From the NCBI GenBank assembly GCA_964580465.1, contig CAZOKJ010000026.1:1-31667 (forward strand): a stretch of DNA of 31,667 nt, written 5' to 3'. Under the pieces are notes generated by a model. The model worked only from the letters and a program-made list of their open reading frames with translations. It searched no databases and was not told where the DNA came from. Source of the stretch: Taishania sp964580465. GTDB taxonomy: Bacteria; Bacteroidota; Bacteroidia; Flavobacteriales_D; Crocinitomicaceae. The translations under genes were made by a program, and so were the position numbers. The stretch's first letter is position 1, and each line of letters opens with the position of its first letter. This document shows, one piece after another, positions 9,366 through 16,797 of this stretch.

Positions 9366-10319
9366 ATGCAAAATAGAATTACTTCTTTATTTGGAATACA
9401 ATATCCTATCATTCAAGCAGGAATGATTTGGTGTTCAGGTTGGGAATTAGCTGCGGCTGTATCAAACGCTGGCGGACTGGGTATCATCGGCTCTGGGTCG
9501 ATGTATCCTCACATTTTGGAAGAGCATGTACAAAAATGTAAAGCGACAACAGATAAGCCTTTTGCTGTCAACTTACCTATGTTGTATCCAGATATTGATA
9601 AACATATTGAAACCATCATCAAATACCAAGTTCCAATTGTTTTCACATCAGCAGGCAATCCAAAGACATGGACTAAAAAACTTCAAGACAACGGAATTAT
9701 TGTTGTTCACGTAGTGGCTGGTGTTAAATTCGCTCTTAAAGCACAAGAAGCAGGAGTGGATGCAATCGTTTGTGAAGGATTTGAAGCAGGTGGACATAAT
9801 GGAAAAGACGAAACAACGACCATGTGTTTGGTTCCAATGATTCGAAAAGCAGTTGATATTCCTGTTATTGCTGCAGGAGGAATAGGTACAGGACGTGGCA
9901 TGTTAGCAGCCATGACGTTGGGTGCCGATGCAGTGCAAATAGGAAGCCGTTTCGTTGCTACACCTGAATCAAGTGCGCATCAAAACTTCAAAGACTACAT
10001 CATCAACGCTAAAGAAGGTGATACTTTATTGACGCTTAAAGAATTAGTTCCAGTTCGTTTGCTTAAAAATTCCTTTTTTGAAAAAGTAGAAGAGGCCTAT
10101 GCTAACTGTGCAACAAAAGAAGAATTGACTGAATTATTGGGTAGAGGTCGCGCTAAAAAAGGAATGTTTGAAGGCGATACTGTTGAAGGAGAGCTGGAAA
10201 TTGGTCAAATTTCAGGATTAATAGACGAAATCAAACCAGCTGCAGCAGTTGTCGAAGAAATCATTGCCGAATATCGTGAAGCATTGGCTGCAATGAAAAC
10301 AGGAAATTTTGACATTTAA
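9366..10319 (+). CDS. Nitronate monooxygenase-like flavoprotein
   Basis: A 317-residue FMN-dependent TIM-barrel protein of the nitronate monooxygenase (2-nitropropane dioxygenase) family, which also includes the enoyl-ACP reductase FabK. Supporting segments are YPIIQAGMIWCSGWELAAAV at the start, GGLGIIGSG, the EGFEAGGHNG motif around the flavin site, and IPVIAAGGIGTGRGMLAAM followed by LGADAVQIGSRFVAT, which forms the phosphate-binding part of the barrel. Nitronate oxidation detoxifies propionate-3-nitronate in characterised members. Substrate cannot be assigned here, and FabK activity is not excluded, though no fab genes are close. It lies between the DUF488 gene and the M16 peptidase gene in the same run. 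Confidence 0.87.
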   Translation: MQNRITSLFGIQYPIIQAGMIWCSGWELAAAVSNAGGLGIIGSGSMYPHILEEHVQKCKATTDKPFAVNLPMLYPDIDKHIETIIKYQVPIVFTSAGNPKTWTKKLQDNGIIVVHVVAGVKFALKAQEAGVDAIVCEGFEAGGHNGKDETTTMCLVPMIRKAVDIPVIAAGGIGTGRGMLAAMTLGADAVQIGSRFVATPESSAHQNFKDYIINAKEGDTLLTLKELVPVRLLKNSFFEKVEEAYANCATKEELTELLGRGRAKKGMFEGDTVEGELEIGQISGLIDEIKPAAAVVEEIIAEYREALAAMKTGNFDI

Positions 10320-10336
10320 ACAGCGTAATAATCAGC

Positions 10337-11584
10337 ATGATTACATTTGAACGTTATACCTTAGAAAACGGATTAAAAGTATTGATCCACCAAGATAAAA
10401 CAACTCCCATGGTAGTTGTGAACACTTTGTATGATGTCGGGGCTAGAGATGAATCGGAAGACAAGACAGGTTTTGCACATTTGTTTGAACATTTGATGTT
10501 TGGAGGATCTATTAATATCCCTGATTTTGATACGCCTTTACAACAAGCAGGTGGAGAAAACAATGCCTTTACATCCAACGATTATACCAATTATTACGAC
10601 ACAGTTCCGGCTCAAAACTTGGAAACGGCATTGTGGTTAGAAAGTGATCGTATGTTGTCGTTAGCCTTTACACCTAAAAGTTTAGAAGTGCAGCGAAACG
10701 TAGTCATAGAGGAATTTAAACAACGTTATTTAAATCAACCTTATGGCGATGTGTGGTTAGAATTGCGCCCTTTAGCTTATACAAAGCATCCTTATAAATG
10801 GGCGACAATTGGTAAGGAAATCAAACACATTGAAGAAGCAACCATGGAAGACGTGAAGGCTTTCTTTGAGAAATTTTACACACCTTCTAATGCCATACTT
10901 TGCGTTGCAGGCAATGTAGAAATTGATGAAGTAAAACAATTAGTTGATAAATGGTATAGTTCTATTCCTAAAGGGAAACAATTTGGTCGTATCTTACCAA
11001 AAGAGCCGCAACAAAATGAGTTTCGCGTAAAAACAATCGAGCGTTCAGTTCCTGTGGATGCGTTTTATTATGCATTTAAAATGCCCGAGCGAAAAGATCC
11101 TGCGTTTTATGTTGTTGATGTTATTTCAGATGCATTAGGTAGAGACAAATCTTCATGGTTGTACAAGCGATTAAAGAAAGAATTGGAATTAGTTTCTGAT
11201 ATTTCTTGTTACATCACTGGCTCCATGGATGAAGGATTGTTATTAATTACAGGTCAACTTTCAAAAGGAGTTGAATTTGATACTTTTGACAAAGCTTTAT
11301 GGGAGTTATTAGCTGAATTTAAGCAGCAACCCATTGTAGATAAAGAATTAAAGCGCTTAATGATTAAAATTCGTACAGCCAAAGAATTTCACGACCAAAG
11401 TCTGCTTAATAGAGCAATGAATTTATGCTATTATGAATTACTTGGCGACGCTAATGGCATCAATGAGGAATCACAGATTTACGAAAAAATTGATGCAGAT
11501 GATATTCAGAAAATAGCGCAACAGATTTTAACTCCTACCAATTGCAGTTTGTTGAAGGTGAAAGCGTTAGGACAAAAATATTAA
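10337..11584 (+). CDS. M16 family zinc metallopeptidase
   Basis: A 415-residue peptidase of the M16 (pitrilysin/processing peptidase) family. The inverted zinc motif HLFEH is at residues 48-52 (FAHLFEHLMFGGS), and the third zinc ligand is expected in VVIEEF near residues 122-127. The second half has the usual non-catalytic M16 fold (FYYAFKMPERKDPAFYVVDVISDAL). No signal peptide is visible, so it is probably cytoplasmic. Bacteroidota often carry two M16 genes in tandem, one catalytic and one R/Y-type partner; here no partner follows, and the next sequence is a repeat-like element. It is the last gene of the rightward four-gene run, 17 nt after the flavoprotein gene. Confidence 0.93.
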   Translation: MITFERYTLENGLKVLIHQDKTTPMVVVNTLYDVGARDESEDKTGFAHLFEHLMFGGSINIPDFDTPLQQAGGENNAFTSNDYTNYYDTVPAQNLETALWLESDRMLSLAFTPKSLEVQRNVVIEEFKQRYLNQPYGDVWLELRPLAYTKHPYKWATIGKEIKHIEEATMEDVKAFFEKFYTPSNAILCVAGNVEIDEVKQLVDKWYSSIPKGKQFGRILPKEPQQNEFRVKTIERSVPVDAFYYAFKMPERKDPAFYVVDVISDALGRDKSSWLYKRLKKELELVSDISCYITGSMDEGLLLITGQLSKGVEFDTFDKALWELLAEFKQQPIVDKELKRLMIKIRTAKEFHDQSLLNRAMNLCYYELLGDANGINEESQIYEKIDADDIQKIAQQILTPTNCSLLKVKALGQKY

Positions 11585-11599
11585 CTATTTCATTAAGGC

Positions 11600-11742
11600 G
11601 ATGTCCAAAAAGTAGCGAACTGCTGCGTTGTAATACCTTCGGTGCATACTTCGTAAGTCAAATATCAGCAAAAGTCATGTACACTTGTACACTCCTTTTA
11701 CTTCATTTTCAACGCCTTGCATTTCATTCACTTTTGAACATC
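11600..11742 (+). repeat. Non-coding element with imperfect inverted-repeat ends
   Basis: The ends are imperfect inverted repeats. The left arm (11600-11630) begins GATGTCCAAAAAGT and ends GCGTTG. The right arm, read on the minus strand (11742-11710), begins GATGTTCAAAAGTG and ends GGCGTTG. Near the middle is a palindrome, TGTACACTTGTACA (11678-11691). The arms are not equally far from the palindrome: the left half carries about 30 extra nt. An open frame crosses it (11542-11751), but it overlaps the end of the peptidase gene and has no credible start. It resembles a small miniature inverted-repeat element or structured intergenic repeat. Strand is arbitrary. Only one full copy is in the window, so repeat status is inferred from its structure. 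Confidence 0.5.
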
Positions 11743-11754
11743 TTAAAATAAAAA

Positions 11755-11782
11755 GAGAGTGCTTGACTTTTCGGACACTCTC
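11755..11782 (-). terminator. Hairpin terminator, copy A of a 28-bp repeat
   Basis: Stem GAGAGTG/CACTCTC with a 14-nt loop that contains TGACTTTTCGGA on the plus strand. On the minus strand the stem is followed by TTTTTATTTT, a good intrinsic terminator for the lipoprotein gene ending at 11795. On the plus strand it is followed by ATCATTTTTTT, so it may also stop the peptidase operon. It matches the hairpin at 30102-30129 at 26 of 28 positions, loop included, but in opposite orientation relative to the gene it follows. Confidence 0.75.
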
Positions 11783-11794
11783 ATCATTTTTTTA

Positions 11795-12352
11795 TTAATC
11801 TAACGGAACATTTTCCTCCGCTTCCTTAATTTGCTTCATAATGTACTCTTCAAAAGTCAAATTATTGTATTTTAATCGACCTAATACATCCTCTTTTACA
11901 GAAGCATCAATGTTAGGATATTCGTTCAACAATTGCATGTAGTATTTTCTCACTTTGGCAGAGTCGCGAGGCGTAATGTCGCTATCATAAATAGTTGCCA
12001 AGCTTTCTAATAGCATTTGACGGTTTACATATTTAGGATATTTTTCCACTACCATTTCAGCCCATTTCACCGCGTTTACAGCATCATGTTTTACCAAGTA
12101 CCACATGTGAACACGATCTAAATAAGTTGGTGTCAATTCATTATCCGGTTCTTGTTCAGCAGCAGTTTTTAACAAATCAATGTAGCGATCAGCAAAAGCA
12201 TTTCTTCCTGCCGCATCACCTTGGCCTCCACCCCATTGAACAACTGAATCTTCATACATTTCAATACGTGTATGAATGGATACCTCCTCTTTTTTATTGC
12301 TACAAGCTACCAATAGCGCAAGTACAGCAATTGACATAACAATCTTCTTCAT
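11795..12352 (-). CDS. Lipoprotein, TPR-like
   Basis: A 185-residue predicted lipoprotein. The N-terminus MKKIVMSIAVLALLVACSNKK carries a lipobox (LVAC, Cys17). The rest looks helical with tetratricopeptide-like spacing (YIDLLKTAAEQEPDNELTP, AVKWAEMVVEKYPKYVNRQ, YYMQLLNEYPNI), so a scaffold role at the cell envelope is likely; I cannot name a partner. The ATG overlaps the def stop codon by one nt (TAATG), so it is translationally coupled to def. A hairpin terminator follows the stop. Confidence 0.8.
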   Translation of the reverse strand: MKKIVMSIAVLALLVACSNKKEEVSIHTRIEMYEDSVVQWGGGQGDAAGRNAFADRYIDLLKTAAEQEPDNELTPTYLDRVHMWYLVKHDAVNAVKWAEMVVEKYPKYVNRQMLLESLATIYDSDITPRDSAKVRKYYMQLLNEYPNIDASVKEDVLGRLKYNNLTFEEYIMKQIKEAEENVPLD

Positions 12353-12945
12353 TACCTACCTTTTTTTTGAGCTGGGAACTTCATTCTGTAATCAACAGAA
12401 ATCTCTCCTCGTGATATATTTTGCAATTTCTTAGTCAGCATTTTTTTCTTTAGTGGAGACAGATGGTCAGTGAACAAAATGCCTTCAATGTGGTCGTATT
12501 CATGTTGAATGATACGTGCTTTGTAGCCATCGTATTCTTCTTCATGGAATTCCCAATTTTCGTCGTAATACGTAATGATTAATTTTTCTTTTCTAAAAAC
12601 TTCTTCACGTATTTTAGGAATGGAGAGACAACCTTCATGGAATCCCCATTTTTCACCACTTTCTTCTTCAATAATCGGGTTGATAAATACCTTTTTAAAT
12701 CCATCAATTCCCGCTGCTTTAGGGTCTGGTTCTTCTCCTTCTTCATCAGCAAAAGGCGAACCATCAACAATAAATAAACGAATTGCTAAACCAACTTGAG
12801 GAGCAGCTAAACCAACACCTTGAGCTTCATACATGGTTTCAAACATGTTGTCAATAAGTCCTTTAAGGTTGGGATAATCTTTATCTATTTCAACTCCTTC
12901 TTTTTTTAAAACTGGGTCTCCGTATGCAACTATCGGTAATATCAT
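12352..12945 (-). CDS. def: Peptide deformylase
   Basis: It removes the formyl group from the N-terminal methionine of new proteins, using a bound metal. All three family motifs are present in the 197-residue sequence: GVGLAAPQ (43-50), EGCLSIP with metal ligand Cys106, and HEYDH with His148 and His152 and catalytic Glu149. An acidic insertion (residues about 61-83, DGSPFADEEGEEPDPKAAG) lies between the first two motifs; similar insertions are common in Bacteroidota deformylases. The gene shares its stop with the start of the downstream lipoprotein gene. A -7 box lies 20 nt upstream of the ATG. Confidence 0.97.
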   Translation of the reverse strand: MILPIVAYGDPVLKKEGVEIDKDYPNLKGLIDNMFETMYEAQGVGLAAPQVGLAIRLFIVDGSPFADEEGEEPDPKAAGIDGFKKVFINPIIEEESGEKWGFHEGCLSIPKIREEVFRKEKLIITYYDENWEFHEEEYDGYKARIIQHEYDHIEGILFTDHLSPLKKKMLTKKLQNISRGEISVDYRMKFPAQKKGR

Positions 12946-12965
12946 CTGTTCTTCAAATTAAAAAA

Positions 12966-12973
12966 CAAAAATA
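12966..12973 (-). promoter_or_regulatory. Putative -7 box of def
   Basis: Minus strand reads TATTTTTG, a full match to TAnnTTTG, 20 nt before the def ATG and inside the 77-nt gap after the divIC-like gene. No clear -33 box at the usual distance. Confidence 0.45.
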
Positions 12974-13022
12974 CGAAATTTTTAAGAATGTATAAGAAAT
13001 AATGATGGGATATCCTGCTCTT

Positions 13023-13304
13023 TTATTCATAAGAGATGACAAAAATGTCTTCCTCATCTTTTTTAAAGAGTTTTTTCTCACGTGCATATCGCTCCAATCC
13101 AGCTGTTGTTTTTAATTTGTGTAAACTCGCACGCGTTTCTTCCAATTGCTCTGACACGAGCTCTTTTTGATGCTTCAATGCCGTCAATTTTTGATTGTTT
13201 CGAATCATCATCAATAAGTCCACATCATCCAAAAACAATGAGTAAATAGCAACAATTAACGTTGATACCAAAAACTTATTTTTTAGGAAATGAGACAATT
13301 TCAT
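13023..13304 (-). CDS. DivIC/FtsB-like septum formation protein
   Basis: A 93-residue bitopic membrane protein of the DivIC/FtsB family, which links FtsL and FtsQ/DivIB in the division machinery. A short basic N-terminus (MKLSHFLKNK) is followed by one membrane helix (about residues 10-26, FLVSTLIVAIYSLFLDD). Next comes a coiled coil (about 34-66, NNQKLTALKHQKELVSEQL) and the family's C-terminal segment GLERYAREKKLFKKDEEDIFVI. The length is typical. Sequence alone does not separate DivIC from FtsB naming. A TAATTTTG box ends 4 nt before the ATG. The gene lies 77 nt upstream of def, with its own promoter between them. Confidence 0.85.
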   Translation of the reverse strand: MKLSHFLKNKFLVSTLIVAIYSLFLDDVDLLMMIRNNQKLTALKHQKELVSEQLEETRASLHKLKTTAGLERYAREKKLFKKDEEDIFVISYE

Positions 13305-13308
13305 GTTT

Positions 13309-13316
13309 CAAAATTA
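13309..13316 (-). promoter_or_regulatory. Putative -7 box of the DivIC-like gene
   Basis: Minus strand TAATTTTG, then AAAC, then ATG. The 4-nt gap predicts a leaderless or nearly leaderless mRNA. The same box-to-ATG distance occurs at guaA and rnpA. No good -33 match seen. Confidence 0.45.
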
Positions 13317-13423
13317 ACAAATAAAACTGGTATTTACTCGATTTTGTAAAAATAGAATTGACAAAGTGAGGTTAATAACCTCCCTCTCTTCTTTTAATGA
13401 GAATAGTTCATTTTTATTAGAAT

Positions 13424-16099
13424 ATGCGTAATTTTATGCTTCTAAATGGAACAAGTTACACAACAATGATGAACAAAAACATACAATTGATGCAACAATT
13501 AATGATAAAAGCATTGATTATAGGTTCATTGTTGCTTGCTAACTTTGATGGATTTGGTCAAGTCGAACACGACAGCATTCCTTCAAAAGCAATAAGATTA
13601 CATGGGCATTTCGACGAAAATAAGCACCAATTATTTGGATTTTCTCGCGACTCGAATTTTGTTGAACAACAAGTAAACACTAAAAATCACACTTATTTTA
13701 AATCAATCGGTGTAAATCAAAGTGATTATGTTGATTTTGTGTTTGATAACATTCATGATATTGATACGAGTTTGGTATCATTTAAGTCAACCCATGGTAA
13801 GGTTAGAATTTTACACAAGCGAGCCTCAACATGGATATTAAAATTGCCTGCTGCTGAAAAAAATTACACCGTTTATGCAAAATATAAAAATCAGTTAGTA
13901 GCAAGCTTACACGTTTACGCGCTCCAAGCACAAAAACAAACCATCGTTTTAATTCCACTTTTAAAAACAGATATAAACACCGACAGTATAACGCAACAAT
14001 TGAATCGCGATTTTCAAGCAGCAAACGTTTCCTTTGATGTATATGTTCGGCCTTTATTTGAAACCTCTTTGGTAGGAGAAGAAAAAACATTCATCAATCC
14101 CAATCCTGCACGTTTAAGATATACACGTCAGATGCAACAAATCAGAGAAGAATATTTTGAGCGTACTGGCATGAAAAACTTTGAATCCTTGCTGTTTTTT
14201 GTCGGTTATGGATATGACAATGCTTCTATACAATCCTACATGGTTAAAAATAAAGCCCTTGGATTTTTAACCAATAATAGCAACACAAAATTAGCTGAAC
14301 AACTGCGAAGTGAGTACCTAAGAGGTTATATTCACTTCAGCGACTCTTTAATTGATAGCCTCAGCCATCACAACCATTTAGTAGCATGGCAAGAAATCAA
14401 CAACTCTCCTTCAATTTATTCCTACATCGATGATTATGAAGATGTTGCAACCAATAATGGTCTGATTGCTTATTATTTCTTTGAACAAGACAAAAACGGT
14501 GATATTTTCATTGATAAAAATAGTTTCTTAGCTTCAGTCATGCGTCCAATGAAACGAAACACTTATTCGTATCATCTACAAATAGACTCTATCTTCTTTC
14601 AACCGCTTTTAAAAATTAAGCACATTCAACTTAATCTTCTCCATTTTCTGAGTATGCTCACAGCCTTAATAGGCTTATTTTTTCTATTTCGATCAACCAA
14701 TCGCTACATAAAGAAAAAAGTTCGATTTTCTCTATTTTTGAGAGTCTTAACTGGTATTCTTCACTTTTCGACTTTTGTTGGAAGTATTTTCTTCCTGTAT
14801 TGGTTTGTGAACTTAGGTTATCACTGGTTTGAAGTACAAAAAGGCGAAATCAAATTTTTCGAAGGTAAAAGCACAAAAGAAGTACTGAACTTGCTCTATA
14901 CAAATGTTCATCCGTATAAATTAGAAGAAAAACAGATTGGTACAGAAGTCATTACAAAAACAGGAAAAACTTTCTCAGTGGCTCATCATAAAAAAGTAAT
15001 GTATTTCAAAATGATAGTAGATCAGCAAGGGGAAGCCAAACAATTGCGATTAGACTCTAGTTCCAACAACTTGCATCTTTCATTGTTAAAACTACCAATC
15101 AAAGCTGAAAGTCATTACATGGTGTTGCAAACCTATTCAGAAAAAGATTCGTTAATTAAGGAACAACTATTCAATCATTTAGGTGTTGATTTAACTGAAA
15201 AAATCAGCATTGAAGATCCTCCAAAACGCATTCTATTGTTTGTCAATGGTTATCGACCAACCTCCTTAGGACGTACTTTTGAAGAAAATTTTGCTGATAT
15301 TCAACAGAATGGGTTAGAATTTCCCAATTCAATGAATCGTATCTTTACGGAAGATCGCTATAATTATTGGCATCCATGGAAGCAAATAGATGATTTATTC
15401 AAACAGCAGATTAATCCTGGAGAGGTATTTTACGCAGATGGTCACCATTCTGTTGCAACATCCAATCACCGAAACATCATTAACTTTTCTACACTTTCAA
15501 AAGCATATCCAAAAAGATGCGAAGATTCAACCAATCACGTTTGTCACAAGATGAAAGCGAATGGTTTTCCCTATTTTGGCAAGCGTGAAGTGAATACTTA
15601 TAGTCAACTAGCGACAAAAGCCAACGTAAAAGGGTTTAAAACACGCATGAATAGCGGAAGAATTGCCGGCAGGAATTTATATCAAATTCTTAATGAACTT
15701 CCCAATCAATCAAAAAATGACACCTTATACATTGTTGCTCACAGCATGGGGTTTGCCTATGCTCAGGGAATTGTCAATCAATTACGTGGAAGCATTCATT
15801 TTGGAGGATATTACATCATTGCTCCTGAGAATGCTAAATCGGGTACTGTTCAGTTGAGTGAATGGAATGAAGTATGGCAATATGGGAGCAATTTAGGGGT
15901 TATTCATCAAGACGCGCCTTGTTTGCAAGACGGTGTTGCACCTCAGTCAAGGGTGAATGGCTTACCAAAAGAAAACTGTTTGTACATTCCAGCTGCTAAA
16001 TATACTTCCAAAGGCTTTTTCGACTCGCACTTTATTGGTTGGTACACATGGATTTTTGACATTCCACCAACAGAAAAAGGTGCGATAAAGAAACACTAA
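13424..16099 (+). CDS. Membrane protein with C-terminal alpha/beta-hydrolase domain
   Basis: A predicted 891-residue exported protein that I do not recognise as a named family. A signal sequence is followed by a long extracytoplasmic part (to about residue 400). Two membrane helices follow (about 405-425, MLTALIGLFFLFR; and 440-466, TGILHFSTFVGSIFFLYWFV). The C-terminal region looks like a lipase-type alpha/beta hydrolase: the strand and oxyanion-like turn ILLFVNGYRPTS at about 602, the nucleophile elbow AHSMG with Ser774, and a late His candidate at 869 (FDSHFIGWY). The true start could be the ATG at 13466 or 13469 (MMNKNIQLMQQLMIKAL...), which gives a more normal signal peptide. The substrate is unknown. 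The gene stands alone between the divergent divIC-like gene and an assembly gap. Confidence 0.75.
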   Translation: MRNFMLLNGTSYTTMMNKNIQLMQQLMIKALIIGSLLLANFDGFGQVEHDSIPSKAIRLHGHFDENKHQLFGFSRDSNFVEQQVNTKNHTYFKSIGVNQSDYVDFVFDNIHDIDTSLVSFKSTHGKVRILHKRASTWILKLPAAEKNYTVYAKYKNQLVASLHVYALQAQKQTIVLIPLLKTDINTDSITQQLNRDFQAANVSFDVYVRPLFETSLVGEEKTFINPNPARLRYTRQMQQIREEYFERTGMKNFESLLFFVGYGYDNASIQSYMVKNKALGFLTNNSNTKLAEQLRSEYLRGYIHFSDSLIDSLSHHNHLVAWQEINNSPSIYSYIDDYEDVATNNGLIAYYFFEQDKNGDIFIDKNSFLASVMRPMKRNTYSYHLQIDSIFFQPLLKIKHIQLNLLHFLSMLTALIGLFFLFRSTNRYIKKKVRFSLFLRVLTGILHFSTFVGSIFFLYWFVNLGYHWFEVQKGEIKFFEGKSTKEVLNLLYTNVHPYKLEEKQIGTEVITKTGKTFSVAHHKKVMYFKMIVDQQGEAKQLRLDSSSNNLHLSLLKLPIKAESHYMVLQTYSEKDSLIKEQLFNHLGVDLTEKISIEDPPKRILLFVNGYRPTSLGRTFEENFADIQQNGLEFPNSMNRIFTEDRYNYWHPWKQIDDLFKQQINPGEVFYADGHHSVATSNHRNIINFSTLSKAYPKRCEDSTNHVCHKMKANGFPYFGKREVNTYSQLATKANVKGFKTRMNSGRIAGRNLYQILNELPNQSKNDTLYIVAHSMGFAYAQGIVNQLRGSIHFGGYYIIAPENAKSGTVQLSEWNEVWQYGSNLGVIHQDAPCLQDGVAPQSRVNGLPKENCLYIPAAKYTSKGFFDSHFIGWYTWIFDIPPTEKGAIKKH

Positions 16100-16152
16100 T
16101 GGGTAATAAAAACCTATTTAGCTATTTTGGTGTTAGCAAAATCTATATTTAT

Positions 16153-16252
16153 NNNNNNNNNNNNNNNNNNNNNNNNNNNNNNNNNNNNNNNNNNNNNNNN
16201 NNNNNNNNNNNNNNNNNNNNNNNNNNNNNNNNNNNNNNNNNNNNNNNNNNNN
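16153..16252. other. Assembly gap of 100 N
   Basis: A run of exactly 100 undetermined bases, the usual placeholder for a scaffold gap of unknown size. The 12 bases just before it (16141-16152) and just after it (16253-16264) are identical, ATCTATATTTAT, so the contig ends may simply overlap. No gene is interrupted as far as can be seen: the flanking genes end at 16099 and begin at 16296. Confidence 0.97.
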
Positions 16253-16266
16253 ATCTATATTTATTG

Positions 16267-16274
16267 TAAATTTG
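16267..16274 (+). promoter_or_regulatory. Putative -7 box of the lipoprotein-tsaC-receiver operon
   Basis: TAAATTTG matches TAnnTTTG and lies 21 nt before the ATG at 16296. Any -33 box would fall at the gap edge or inside the N run, so it cannot be judged. Because an in-frame TTG at 16272 lies inside this box, the ATG at 16296 is preferred as the start. Confidence 0.5.
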
Positions 16275-16295
16275 CAACTAGACAAGAAATTAATT

Positions 16296-16796
16296 ATGCG
16301 TAAATTCAATTTTCTTATTTTAAGTTTTGTATTGTTGACTGTTGTAGCTTGCTCTAATCAAGAAGAAAGTTCAAGAGAAGAACAAACTGACAAACATTCA
16401 TTTTCCATTCATTGGCTCAATGGAAAGTGGGTTAACGAAGAAAACGACGGGACACTTATTGAAGAATGGGAAATGAAAAACGATTCTACTTGGATAGGCA
16501 AAAGCTTATTTGTAGAAGGAGAAGACACGCTTTTTACTGAATATTTACGCATTTCATCATTTGGTGATAGCATTCTTTACGAAAGCTTAGGTGATGATTT
16601 ATTGATGCCTAAAGTAAAAGAATTTAAAGGTCTAGCTACTTCGGAAAAACAGCTTTCTTTTGAAAACTTAAGTCATGCTTTTCCAAGAACAATCCGCTAC
16701 AATTATTTGTCAGACACTAGTATGATGATAGAAATTGCAGGGGTAGTGGATGGAATGAACGAAACGCAACCTTATTTAATGATCAAAGCAAAATAA
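16296..16796 (+). CDS. DUF6265-like lipoprotein
   Basis: A predicted lipoprotein of 166 residues. The N-terminus MRKFNFLILSFVLLTVVACSNQ has a lipobox (VVAC). The rest fits the DUF6265 pattern: LNGKWVNEENDGTLIEEWEM, then WIGKSLFVEGEDTLFTEYL, and the late FENLSHAFPRTIRYNY segment. No function is known for the family; a small lipocalin-like barrel is plausible. The ATG is chosen because of the lipobox and the promoter box at 16267-16274. It ends 1 nt before tsaC and is probably the first gene of that operon. Confidence 0.8.
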   Translation: MRKFNFLILSFVLLTVVACSNQEESSREEQTDKHSFSIHWLNGKWVNEENDGTLIEEWEMKNDSTWIGKSLFVEGEDTLFTEYLRISSFGDSILYESLGDDLLMPKVKEFKGLATSEKQLSFENLSHAFPRTIRYNYLSDTSMMIEIAGVVDGMNETQPYLMIKAK

Positions 16797-16797
16797 C

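Noticed and set aside
11542..11751. Open frame of 69 residues crossing the end of the M16 peptidase gene and the repeat-like element
   Set aside because: It overlaps the peptidase in another frame, has no credible start or promoter, and its sequence follows the inverted-repeat element. I treat it as a by-product of the element.
13305..13423. Possible small gene or operator in the divergent region between the DivIC-like gene and the hydrolase gene
   Set aside because: No frame with a plausible start, no inverted repeat and no clear plus-strand promoter; only the minus-strand -7 box was kept.
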